The notes: generated by a model from the sequence alone, not told the origin. Positions 10,710 through 17,875 are shown, counted from the stretch's first letter. The stretch is 17,938 nt of DNA from Bacteroidota bacterium (GCA_003648395.1 QMPB01000022.1:1-17938); one strand, 5' to 3'. Translations and numbers: made by a program.

Positions 10710-11402
10710 TTACCCAACATTACTAATTTTCTCTAACAGTGGTTCGTTAAGAATTTCAATTCTTTTCCCTTTAGTAGAAATTATCTTATCAGTTTTAAAG
10801 TCTTTAATAATTCTTATTACACTCTCTGGAGCCATACCTGTTAATGCAGCTAAGTCTTTTCTGCTTAACGGTAAATCAAATTTTTTCGACTTATATATTT
10901 TCTTACTCAAACAAAGCAATATATCAGCAAATCTTCCATGTAACTGCTTTTGAGTTAATGAGAAGAATCTATTAAAAGTCATTAAAGTGTTGCTAGTTAT
11001 CACTTTATATAGTTCGGCGTTGAAATTATTATTCTGTTTTATTAATTGACGAATTGCGCTTGTATCTATAAAACATATTACAGAATCTTCAAGAGCAGTT
11101 ACGGTATAAGCATGATATTCATAACCATAAATATTTTCAGTTCCAATAAAGTGATTTTTAGTTTTAATGCATAGGATTAGATTGTTATCTCCATTATTTA
11201 CTCCTACTTTAACAAGCCCTTCTTTAAGATACAAGATATCTGAAGATTTAGTTCCTTGTTTAATTATGGTTTCACCTTTGCTAAAGTGAATCTCAGTACG
11301 ATTGTTCTGGAGCAAGTTCATTTCCTGTTCAGAAAGTATCTTGAAACAGTTACCAGTTTCGTCAGCGTCTTCGCAATGATTAATCTGTGAAATAATAGAC
11401 AT
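10710..11402 (-). CDS. Crp/Fnr-family transcription regulator with a partial FNR-type cysteine set
   Basis: 230 residues. An effector-binding beta-roll domain (about 22-125: FSKGETIIKQGTKSSDILYLKEGLVKV) is followed by a long dimer helix and a C-terminal winged helix-turn-helix (about 150-222) with the recognition segment LSRKDLAALTGMAPESVIRIIKDF split over 179-202. The N-terminus HCEDADETGNC aligns with the iron-sulfur motif of E. coli FNR (HCQDCSISQLC): Cys10 and Cys19 match FNR Cys20 and Cys29, but Ala13 replaces Cys23. Cys110, in ALEDSVICFID, matches FNR Cys122. It is therefore an Fnr-branch regulator whose cluster, if any, needs a non-cysteine ligand. Targets are unknown. A 201-base gap upstream separates it from recR. 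Confidence 0.9.
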   Translation of the reverse strand: MSIISQINHCEDADETGNCFKILSEQEMNLLQNNRTEIHFSKGETIIKQGTKSSDILYLKEGLVKVGVNNGDNNLILCIKTKNHFIGTENIYGYEYHAYTVTALEDSVICFIDTSAIRQLIKQNNNFNAELYKVITSNTLMTFNRFFSLTQKQLHGRFADILLCLSKKIYKSKKFDLPLSRKDLAALTGMAPESVIRIIKDFKTDKIISTKGKRIEILNEPLLEKISNVG

Positions 11403-11603
11403 ATAGTTTGTTTATGTATTACAAGAATGTAAAAATATAAAAAAATTCAATATTACAGCTGATTAATGTCATTAAAAAAGGTGTTCTTTAATATTTTTAT
11501 TACTAACTGAATATGAGTTAAATATGTTAAATAATTACGTTAATGATGTTAAAATGCAGTATTAATATTTGTATTTTCATAGATAGAACCAATAATAGCA
11601 AGC

Positions 11604-12215
11604 TTATTTACCATCATAAGGTATTCTGTCTAAAATTGAACGACCAAGTGTAACTTCATCTATATATTCAAGTTCATCGCCAATAGAAATACCCCTAGCA
11701 ATAGTTGTAATAGAATTAATAATAGAATTAAGCTTTTTATAGATGTAAAAATTTGTAGTATCACCTTCCATTGTTGTTGGTAAAGCAAGAATAACTTCTG
11801 TAATGCTTTTTTCTTTAACTCTACTTACAAGGCTATCAATATTCAAATTTGATGGCGATATTCCGTCCATAGGTGAAATGACCCCATTTAATACGTGATA
11901 TGTTCCGTTGTATTGCATAGTGTTTTCAATGGAAAATACATCTTGTATGTTTTCTACAACTAAAACTTGCTTATGATTTCTTTTATGATTTCTACAAATT
12001 TCACATTCTTCATCTTCACTAATATTATGGCAAATACTACAAAATTTAATGTTTTCTTTCATCTCAATTATTGATGTTCCTAGCGAAATTGAGTATTCAG
12101 GCTTCTGTTTTAATAAATGAATTGCAAGTCTAAGAGCTGTTTTCTTGCCAATACCTGGTAGTTTTGAGAGCTCTCCAACGCATTTCTTCAATAAGGTCGA
12201 TGGAATGTTGTCCAT
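11604..12215 (-). CDS. recR: Recombination mediator protein RecR
   Basis: 203 residues from the ATG at 12215. The frame stays open to a TTG at 12272, but RecR proteins begin with the equivalent of [11 protein letters not shown], and the upstream TTG lies inside a predicted -7 promoter box, so the shorter form is right. It contains the helix-hairpin-helix [16 protein letters not shown] (16-31), a C4 zinc finger (Cys59, Cys62, Cys71, Cys74) and a TOPRIM domain from about 82 (LVVENIQD with Glu88; [23 protein letters not shown]). RecR works with RecO, and in some bacteria RecF, to load RecA onto gapped DNA. Monocistronic as far as visible. Confidence 0.96.
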   Translation of the reverse strand: MDNIPSTLLKKCVGELSKLPGIGKKTALRLAIHLLKQKPEYSISLGTSIIEMKENIKFCSICHNISEDEECEICRNHKRNHKQVLVVENIQDVFSIENTMQYNGTYHVLNGVISPMDGISPSNLNIDSLVSRVKEKSITEVILALPTTMEGDTTNFYIYKKLNSIINSITTIARGISIGDELEYIDEVTLGRSILDRIPYDGK

Positions 12216-12269
12216 GGTTTGTATAGAGTGTTTGTTTTGTTGTTGTTTTAGAATAATGTTTATCAAGTG

Positions 12270-12277
12270 CAAAAATA
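12270..12277 (-). promoter_or_regulatory. -7 promoter box for recR
   Basis: Reads TATTTTTG on the minus strand, an exact TAnnTTTG match, 54 bases upstream of the recR ATG. A transcript starting about 7 bases after it would have a leader of roughly 45-50 bases. No clear TTG at -33. Confidence 0.48.
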
Positions 12278-12335
12278 GTGAATCTCAGCTTATACTTAAG
12301 TAAATATATATACTATTTTGGTGATTTTATACATT

Positions 12336-12367
12336 AAAAAAAGCCCTATCTTGAAAAGATAGAGCTT
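12336..12367 (-). terminator. Terminator of the ferredoxin gene
   Basis: On the minus strand a stem (12367-12356 with 12352-12341; 11 pairs with one mismatch, 12345/12363) with a 3-base loop is followed by a run of seven T (plus-strand A run 12336-12342). It starts 21 bases past the ferredoxin stop and shields recR from read-through. Confidence 0.82.
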
Positions 12368-12388
12368 AAAAAATATTGTTTTTATGTT

Positions 12389-12556
12389 TTATTCAGGAGA
12401 AATAGCTTCAACTGGACAAACATCTGCACAAGAACCGCAGTCAGTACATAAATCAGGATCAATTACATAGATATCACCTTCAGAAATAGCCTCTACTGGG
12501 CATTCATCAATACAAGTACCACATGCAGTACAATCTTCATTAATTACGTAAGCCAT
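12389..12556 (-). CDS. Small 2[4Fe-4S] ferredoxin
   Basis: 55 residues starting MAYVINEDC. It carries two complete clostridial-type cluster motifs: Cys9-x2-Cys12-x2-Cys15-x3-Cys19-Pro and Cys37-x2-Cys40-x2-Cys43-x3-Cys47-Pro, each followed by the same VEAIS, showing the internal duplication typical of these low-potential electron carriers. The length is normal for the family. It is monocistronic with its own terminator, and is divergent from korA-korB, whose product needs a ferredoxin as electron acceptor; partnership is likely but inferred from position only. Confidence 0.94.
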   Translation of the reverse strand: MAYVINEDCTACGTCIDECPVEAISEGDIYVIDPDLCTDCGSCADVCPVEAISPE

Positions 12557-12601
12557 ATTAATATGATTTTTATGTTAATAAAATTAATTTCTAAAACAGT
12601 G

Positions 12602-12609
12602 CAAATATA
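12602..12609 (-). promoter_or_regulatory. -7 promoter box for the ferredoxin gene
   Basis: Reads TATATTTG on the minus strand, an exact TAnnTTTG match, 45 bases upstream of the ferredoxin ATG. A TTTC lies about 22 bases further upstream in place of the -33 TTTG. A leader of about 38 bases is expected. Confidence 0.48.
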
Positions 12610-12919
12610 TACAATGTTTGTTTTGATTGTAGAAAGTTTTATGTTTTGTGAGATTTATAATCTTTCTAAATAAGCTATTAGTGTAGTTATATCTAATATT
12701 GAAATAATTTGGCATAGTATTAAAATATAACAAATAGCATCTCGCGCTAAGAGAATAAAATTATAAAAAACTGGTAATAAGTAGTTAAGATATATTTATT
12801 TTCTGTTAAATAGTTAATGTTAAATAAATAACGAAGTCTGACTGTCTGTATTTTTATATAATTTTGATAAATATGGTTAATATGCCTAATTACATATTAT
12901 TTTGTAAACAATATTCATA

Positions 12920-12949
12920 ATAAAAGTGCTCTAATCATAGCACTTTTAT
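12920..12949. promoter_or_regulatory. Inverted repeat upstream of the korA -7 box (possible operator)
   Basis: Perfect 11-bp arms ATAAAAGTGCT (12920-12930) and AGCACTTTTAT (12939-12949) around an 8-base spacer. The right arm ends 13 bases before the -7 box, so it covers the -33 region. The T run is too short for a strong terminator, and there is no convergent gene to terminate. An operator for a dimeric regulator is the simplest reading; the regulator is unknown. Confidence 0.5.
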
Positions 12950-12962
12950 AGGATAATTCCTC

Positions 12963-12970
12963 TATTTTTG
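12963..12970 (+). promoter_or_regulatory. -7 promoter box for korA-korB
   Basis: TATTTTTG is an exact match to TAnnTTTG, 37 bases before the korA ATG; expected transcript leader about 30 bases. No TTG at -33: that position is occupied by the inverted repeat, which may mean the promoter depends on or is blocked by a regulator. Confidence 0.5.
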
Positions 12971-13007
12971 CAATAATTATAAAATAAACTATACATAATA
13001 TTATAAA

Positions 13008-14852
13008 ATGGCAACAAATAAAAATGTTATTGAACGAGATAGAATAGTTATTAAGTTCGCTGGTGATTCTGGAGATGGAATGCAGTTAACAGGAACACAG
13101 TTCACTGATACTTCAGCTATCTTAGGAAACGACCTTGCAACTTTCCCTGACTTTCCTTCAGAAATTCGTGCACCTCAAGGTACAATTGCTGGTGTTTCTG
13201 GATATCAAGTTCACATTGGACATGCAGATATTGAAACTTCGGGCGATAAAGCTGATGTATTAGTAGCAATGAATCCTGCAGCTTTAGCTTATAACCTTAA
13301 GCATTGTAAAGCAAATGCAACTATTATTATTGATTTAGATGCATTTAATGAGAAAGCTTTTAAAAAAGCACACTTAGCAACAAATCCATTAGAGGACGGT
13401 TCGTTAGATGGTTATAATCTTATAGCTCCTCCAGTAACTACTCAATGTCGTGAAGTACTTCGTGAAACAGGTATGGATTCTAAGACTATTGATAAAACAA
13501 GAAATCAGTTTATTGCTGGAATTCTATCATACTTATTTAACAGAGATGTTGAAATGGGTATAGCATTCTTAAGGAATAAGTTTGCTAAGAAACCTAAATT
13601 GGTAGATATTAATGCGAAAGTATTAAAAGCGGGTTATATATATGCCGGTAATATTGAGGCAATTCACTCAACATTTATAGTGAACCCTAACTTAAGTAAG
13701 AAAGGAAAATTCCGTAATATTACTGGAAATCAAGCTACCGCATGGGGCTTAATGGCTGCTGCTGAGAAATCTGGTTTGCCATTCTTTTTAGGATCATATC
13801 CTATTACTCCAGCAACAGATATTCTTGCTGAATTGTCAAAACATAAAGCCTTAGGAATTAAAACTTTCCAAGCTGAGGACGAAATTGCAGGTATTAATTC
13901 TGCTATTGGTGCTTCTTATGCAGGTCATATGGCTGCTACTACTACTTCAGGTCCAGGTCTTAGTTTGAAAAGTGAAGCTATAGGCTTAGCATTTATTACA
14001 GAATTACCTCTTGTTATAGTTAATGTTATGCGTGGTGGCCCTTCAACAGGATTGCCAACAAAAACAGAGCAAACAGATTTAATGCAAGCTCTTTGGGGAA
14101 GAAATGGAGAAGCTCCTATTCCTATTATTGCTGCTTCTAGTCCTGCTGATTGTTTTGATTATGCATTTATGGCTGAAAAAATCGCAATTGAGCATATGAC
14201 TCCAGTAGTTTTGCTAACAGATAGTTACTTAGGTAATGGCTCTGGTTTATGGAAGATTCCTAATATGGATGATATGGATAGCATCACTCCTTTAATGGCT
14301 GATGTTAATAAACCTTATCAACCTTACGATCGTGATGAGAAAACAGGTGCACGTTATTGGACAAAACCAGGAACTCCAGGTCATGAGCATAGAGTTGGAG
14401 GTCTTGAAAAATCTGATGGTAAAGGTTCTGTGTCACATGATCCTATTAACCATGAGAAAATGACAAAGCTTAGAGAAGAGAAAGTTATGCGCATTGCTGA
14501 CAATTATCCTAAGCAAGAAGTGTTTGGTAAAGAAGAAGGTGACTTATTAATTGTTAGTTGGGGTAGTACCAAAGGTTCTGCTTATTCTGCTTTTAAAGAG
14601 CTTGAAGAAGAAGGAAAAGATATTGCTTTTACTAACTTCAATTATTTATTTCCACTTCCAAATGAAACAGCTGATATATTTAAACGTTATAAACGAATAT
14701 TAGTTTGTGAATTAAATTCAGGTCAATTTGCATTTCATTTGCGTAGTACATTGCCAGAGTTTAAATATATGCAATTTAACAAGATTCAAGCACAACCTTT
14801 TATGGTTTCAGAATTAACAGAAAAGTTTAACGAAATTTTGGGGGCTAAATAA
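13008..14852 (+). CDS. korA: 2-oxoacid:ferredoxin oxidoreductase, fused gamma-alpha subunit (2-oxoglutarate type)
   Basis: 614 residues. The N-terminal gamma domain (about 10-200) binds coenzyme A and shows FAGDSGDGMQLTG (17-29) and the PSEIRAPQGT segment (50-59). The alpha part begins near 238 with GNQATAWGLMAAAEKSG and the family hallmark YPITP (264-268), followed by QAEDEIA and the TTSGPGLSLKSEA stretch; a transketolase-like C-terminal domain ends the protein. With KorB it makes acyl-CoA and CO2 from a 2-oxoacid, CoA and oxidised ferredoxin, or runs in reverse to fix CO2. The gamma-alpha fusion plus separate beta is the Kor layout; 2-oxoglutarate is the likeliest substrate, but other 2-oxoacids cannot be excluded. 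Overlaps korB by one base. Confidence 0.93.
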   Translation: MATNKNVIERDRIVIKFAGDSGDGMQLTGTQFTDTSAILGNDLATFPDFPSEIRAPQGTIAGVSGYQVHIGHADIETSGDKADVLVAMNPAALAYNLKHCKANATIIIDLDAFNEKAFKKAHLATNPLEDGSLDGYNLIAPPVTTQCREVLRETGMDSKTIDKTRNQFIAGILSYLFNRDVEMGIAFLRNKFAKKPKLVDINAKVLKAGYIYAGNIEAIHSTFIVNPNLSKKGKFRNITGNQATAWGLMAAAEKSGLPFFLGSYPITPATDILAELSKHKALGIKTFQAEDEIAGINSAIGASYAGHMAATTTSGPGLSLKSEAIGLAFITELPLVIVNVMRGGPSTGLPTKTEQTDLMQALWGRNGEAPIPIIAASSPADCFDYAFMAEKIAIEHMTPVVLLTDSYLGNGSGLWKIPNMDDMDSITPLMADVNKPYQPYDRDEKTGARYWTKPGTPGHEHRVGGLEKSDGKGSVSHDPINHEKMTKLREEKVMRIADNYPKQEVFGKEEGDLLIVSWGSTKGSAYSAFKELEEEGKDIAFTNFNYLFPLPNETADIFKRYKRILVCELNSGQFAFHLRSTLPEFKYMQFNKIQAQPFMVSELTEKFNEILGAK

Positions 14853-15877
14853 TGAGTGATATAATGAAAAATATTCCAGTTTATACAAAGAAAGATTTTG
14901 TATCGGATCAAGAAGTAAAATGGTGTGCAGGTTGTGGAGATTTCTCTATATTATCTTCAGTGCAAAGTATACTTCCTGAAATAGGTGTTAAGAAAGAGAA
15001 GATAGTTTTTATTTCAGGTATTGGTTGCTCTTCTCGTTTCCCTTACTATGTTGATACATTTGGTTTTCATGGTATTCACGGACGTGCAGCAGCTATTGCT
15101 TCTGGTGTAAAAGCCGCAAATCCAGATCTTAATGTGTGGATTATGTCAGGTGATGGCGATAGCATGGCTATTGGTGGTAACCACTTTATTCATGTTCTAA
15201 GAAGAAATATGAATGTGAACTATGTGCTATTCAATAACCAGATCTATGGTTTAACAAAAGGACAATATTCTCCAACTACCCCACTTGGCCAAGTTACTAA
15301 AACTTCTCCTTTTGGTACTATTGAACATCCTTTCAAGCCCGGCGAATTAGCAATGGGTGCTGAGGGAACTTTCTATGCTCGTGGCGTTGATAACAATCCT
15401 AAGCAAATGAAAGAAATTTTCCTTGAGGGTGCTAAACATGAAGGTGCTTCTTTAGTAGAAATTCTTCAAAATTGTGTGATTTTTAATAATGGTACTCATA
15501 AAGAGATAACTGCCAAGGAAACTCGTGATGATCATCAGATTTATTTAAAAGATGGTGAGAAAATGATTTTCGGAAAAGAAAAGAATAAAGGTTTAGTTTT
15601 AGATGGACTAAAACTTAAAGCAGTTACTATTGGTGAAGATGGATATACTTTGGACGATATTCTTGTGCACGATGCTGGACAAGAAGATCCTACAATGGCC
15701 TATCTTTTAGCTAGAATGTCTTTACCTGAACTTCCAATTGCTGTTGGAGTAATTAGAGCATATAAAGCTCCTGTTTACGATCAACTTATGGAACAGCAGA
15801 TTGAGCATGTTAAAGCTAACTCAAAAATAAAGAATATGACTGATCTTATAAATAGTGGACAAACTTTTACACTATAA
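14852..15877 (+). CDS. korB: 2-oxoacid:ferredoxin oxidoreductase, beta subunit
   Basis: 341 residues; carries thiamine diphosphate and one [4Fe-4S] cluster. Likely cluster ligands are Cys25 and Cys28 (WCAGCGD), Cys59 (GIGCSSR) and Cys208 (QNCVIFNNGTH), a spacing close to that of characterised archaeal 2-oxoacid:ferredoxin oxidoreductases. The thiamine diphosphate/Mg motif runs from GDGD (100-103) to FNNQ (127-130), followed by YGLTKGQYSPTT. The ATG shares its A with the korA TAA stop, so translation is coupled. The four-Cys beta subunit and lack of a fused ferredoxin domain mean electrons leave to an external ferredoxin, plausibly the one encoded divergently at 12389-12556. Confidence 0.95.
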   Translation: MSDIMKNIPVYTKKDFVSDQEVKWCAGCGDFSILSSVQSILPEIGVKKEKIVFISGIGCSSRFPYYVDTFGFHGIHGRAAAIASGVKAANPDLNVWIMSGDGDSMAIGGNHFIHVLRRNMNVNYVLFNNQIYGLTKGQYSPTTPLGQVTKTSPFGTIEHPFKPGELAMGAEGTFYARGVDNNPKQMKEIFLEGAKHEGASLVEILQNCVIFNNGTHKEITAKETRDDHQIYLKDGEKMIFGKEKNKGLVLDGLKLKAVTIGEDGYTLDDILVHDAGQEDPTMAYLLARMSLPELPIAVGVIRAYKAPVYDQLMEQQIEHVKANSKIKNMTDLINSGQTFTL

Positions 15878-15900
15878 TTAGTCTAGTTTGATTAAAAAAT

Positions 15901-15936
15901 AAACCATCTTCATTTGTTTGGAGATGGTTTTTTTTG
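15901..15936 (+). terminator. Rho-independent terminator of korA-korB
   Basis: Arms 15901-15912 and 15919-15930 form a 12-bp stem with one G-T wobble and a 6-base loop, running into a run of eight T (15928-15935). It starts 23 bases after the korB stop. Confidence 0.9.
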
Positions 15937-15956
15937 TTTTTTCTGTGGTTTTGCCA

Positions 15957-16007
15957 AGAGGTTGAGCCTGCCTGCCGAGAGGTTGGCCTGCCTGCCGAGA
16001 GGCTGAG
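15957..16007. repeat. GC-rich tandem repeat, 20-21-base unit, two and a half copies
   Basis: Units begin at 15957 (21 bases), 15978 (20 bases) and 15998 (partial, 10 bases). Each full unit is AGAGGTTG, an optional AG/G, then CCTGCCTGCCG; the partial one reads AGAGGCTGAG. The stretch is strikingly GC-richer than everything around it and is non-coding, just after the kor terminator. It resembles dispersed CCTGCCTGCC-type elements that I recall from other Bacteroidota genomes; that likeness is from memory. Confidence 0.75.
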
Positions 16008-16069
16008 TTACAGATAGGCTGTCAGTTAATGTATTCTTATGTTTATAATGTAGTTAAAAATATTATCCT

Positions 16070-16140
16070 CATTGTGAGTGCCGTGAACAATCTTATTCGT
16101 GCATTCGTAGCAAACATTGTGAGCGAAGCAAACAATCTTA
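16070..16140. repeat. Imperfect 26-base direct repeat with 19-base spacer
   Basis: Copies at 16070-16095 and 16115-16140 share CATTGTGAG at the left and AACAATCTTA at the right, and differ in the 7 bases between. The spacer holds a short ATTCGTG/ATTCGTA doublet. The unit looks like the widespread CATTGCGAG...GAAGCAATCTT class of dispersed bacterial repeat, judged from memory. Non-coding; it ends 8 bases before the end of the lipoprotein gene. Confidence 0.7.
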
Positions 16141-16148
16141 ATCCTTTA

Positions 16149-16685
16149 CTACAAATGTTTCTTCACATAAATAGATGGCGTAGTAATAATATTGCTTTTA
16201 TGTAATGCTCTATCAATTAGTTGTACCTCGAATCTAATACTATCATTTGAAGAGTTAATATTATTGAAATAGACTTCAACCTGAACTTCTCCTTTTATTC
16301 CCCTATTTGCCAAATCTTCCTCAATATAAGGAACTCTTACATTAAAAGTAAATGGCAAATCAATCTTTACAAAACTGTCATTCTCTAATTCAAAATAATC
16401 AATTAGGCAGTTGTAATAATAGTCTCCATTAATATTATAGGGAGGAAGGGTGTCTTCTGTTTCTAAACCAATATCGCCATCACCATCTGTGAAGTTTATT
16501 ATTAAAAATCCTTTATTATCAATACTAGTACCATTATCTATCTTGATAAAATCCTTATATTCAATAACTGGCTCAATTGGATAAACCTCGTGTTTTTTAC
16601 ATGAAACTACCCAAATAAGCAGAAATAAGCCCATGAAAAACAAAATGTTTTTACTTGAAAATCTATGTGTTTCTAGTTTATTCAT
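16149..16685 (-). CDS. Small lipoprotein of unknown function
   Basis: 178 residues. An N-terminal basic region, a hydrophobic segment (about 14-27) and the lipobox VVSC make Cys29 the likely lipidated residue, followed by KKHE, so the protein should be exported and membrane-anchored. The rest looks beta-rich. A short acidic loop FTDGDGDIG (65-73) resembles a calcium-binding turn and is a feature I associate with a family of Bacteroidota lipoproteins; the family name and role are not known to me. Single gene, divergent from the LuxE-like gene, with repeats right behind its stop. The ATG at 16685 gives a proper signal peptide, which supports it. Confidence 0.8.
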   Translation of the reverse strand: MNKLETHRFSSKNILFFMGLFLLIWVVSCKKHEVYPIEPVIEYKDFIKIDNGTSIDNKGFLIINFTDGDGDIGLETEDTLPPYNINGDYYYNCLIDYFELENDSFVKIDLPFTFNVRVPYIEEDLANRGIKGEVQVEVYFNNINSSNDSIRFEVQLIDRALHKSNIITTPSIYVKKHL

Positions 16686-16697
16686 TGATGATATTAG

Positions 16698-16705
16698 TAT
16701 ATTTG
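16698..16705 (+). promoter_or_regulatory. -7 promoter box for the LuxE-like gene
   Basis: TATATTTG is an exact TAnnTTTG match, 37 bases before the ATG at 16743. It abuts the opposite-strand box at 16706-16713, together making the palindrome TTTGCAAA. No TTG at the right -33 distance, only TTTA at 16677-16680. Confidence 0.45.
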
Positions 16706-16713
16706 CAAACTTA
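16706..16713 (-). promoter_or_regulatory. Promoter (-7 and -33) for the minus-strand lipoprotein
   Basis: Reads TAAGTTTG on the minus strand, an exact TAnnTTTG match, with a TTG at 16737-16735 and a 21-base spacer, the best -7/-33 pair in the window. The expected transcript leader is only about 15 bases. Confidence 0.55.
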
Positions 16714-16742
16714 CAGAATAAATATCAATTTTAACAATAATT

Positions 16743-17735
16743 ATGCCCTTATCAAAGTCCATAGAGAATAATATTTGGTCGATAAAAAATGAATCTGACT
16801 TTAATACAACGGCTTTGGAAGTTTTTTATTTTCAATATACTAATAATAGTATCTATAGAAAATGGGTTGATTATCTTGCTATAGAACCAAGGAAAATAGC
16901 TAATTATCGTGAAATTCCTTTTTTACCAATTTCATTATTTAAAACACACCAAATAAAATCTTTTCTTGAGAAAGAGGAGATAATATTTAATAGTAGTGGA
17001 ACTACAGGAATAAATACCTCAAAACATTATGTGTTTAAAACAGATTTATATAGAAAGTCTTATCGTAAGGCTTTTGAATATTTCTATGGTGATATTAAAG
17101 AATATACTATTCTGGCCCTTTTGCCGTCATATTTAGAGCGCGAAGGTTCTTCATTAATTTATATGACTGAAGATTTAATTCAACTTTCTGCGAATGAAAA
17201 AAGCGGATTCTACCTTTATAATTATGATGAGCTATTCTTAATTCTAAGTGAATTGAAGAAGGATAATAAGAAGGTTTTATTGCTTGGTGTAAGCTTTGCC
17301 CTGCTTGAATTTGCTGAGAATTACAAACTAGATTTCCCTGATCTGATAGTAATGGAAACTGGTGGCATGAAAGGGAAAAGAAAGGAATTGTTGAGAACAG
17401 AATTACATTCTATTCTTTGTAATGCCTTTGGAGTTGACAAAATACACTCAGAATATGGAATGACAGAATTGCTTTCTCAGGCATACTCGCTAGGAAATAG
17501 TGTTTTTAATGCACCTCCTTGGATGAAGATTTTAATAAGAGACACTAATGATCCATTGAGCTTGAAGCAAAAAAATAAGTCGGGTGGAGTTAATGTTATT
17601 GACCTTTGTAATCTATATAGCTGTTCATTTATTGCCACTCAAGATTTAGGGCATATTAATAACGATAATAGTTTTGAAATTCTTGGTAGGTTTGATAATT
17701 CTGATATTAGAGGTTGCAATCTTTTAGTATTATAA
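16743..17735 (+). CDS. LuxE-like acyl-protein synthetase family protein
   Basis: 330 residues. The P-loop-like SSGTTG (84-89), the METGG turn (204-208) and SEYGMTE (236-242) mark an adenylate-forming enzyme, and the overall length and C-terminus match the LuxE acyl-protein synthetase group. LuxE activates a fatty acid with ATP and holds it on a cysteine near its C-terminus; Cys325, in the end segment DIRGCNLLVL, is in the corresponding place. There is no luciferase or reductase gene nearby, so the role is not bioluminescence; in Bacteroidota these genes occur alone and their acyl substrate is unknown. It starts from a region shared with the divergent lipoprotein. Confidence 0.82.
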   Translation: MPLSKSIENNIWSIKNESDFNTTALEVFYFQYTNNSIYRKWVDYLAIEPRKIANYREIPFLPISLFKTHQIKSFLEKEEIIFNSSGTTGINTSKHYVFKTDLYRKSYRKAFEYFYGDIKEYTILALLPSYLEREGSSLIYMTEDLIQLSANEKSGFYLYNYDELFLILSELKKDNKKVLLLGVSFALLEFAENYKLDFPDLIVMETGGMKGKRKELLRTELHSILCNAFGVDKIHSEYGMTELLSQAYSLGNSVFNAPPWMKILIRDTNDPLSLKQKNKSGGVNVIDLCNLYSCSFIATQDLGHINNDNSFEILGRFDNSDIRGCNLLVL

Positions 17736-17875
17736 ATATTATTTTTTTAGTATCTTGCACAATTAAATGAATAAAAAGCTAAAGGTTAAAAATTAAAGTA
17801 AATATTAAAAAGTTGGTAACTAATCAGTGTAAATTGCCTTTATTATTACAATTATAGAGTACTACGTATATCACT

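Larger units (their letters stand above)
12557..13007. other. 451-base intergenic region between the divergent ferredoxin and korA genes
   Basis: Very A/T-rich, with no convincing open reading frame, tRNA or RNA-gene structure. It holds the ferredoxin -7 box near the left end (12602-12609), and the korA -7 box (12963-12970) with an inverted repeat (12920-12949) near the right end. I recognise nothing in the roughly 300 bases between them. Confidence 0.7.

Noticed and set aside
11448..11455. TAATATTG on the minus strand as a promoter for the Crp/Fnr gene
   Set aside because: One mismatch to the consensus in very A/T-rich DNA and no -33 partner; too weak to list.
17768..17797. Tiny open frame after the LuxE-like gene
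   Set aside because: Nine codons, no family resemblance and no support for translation.
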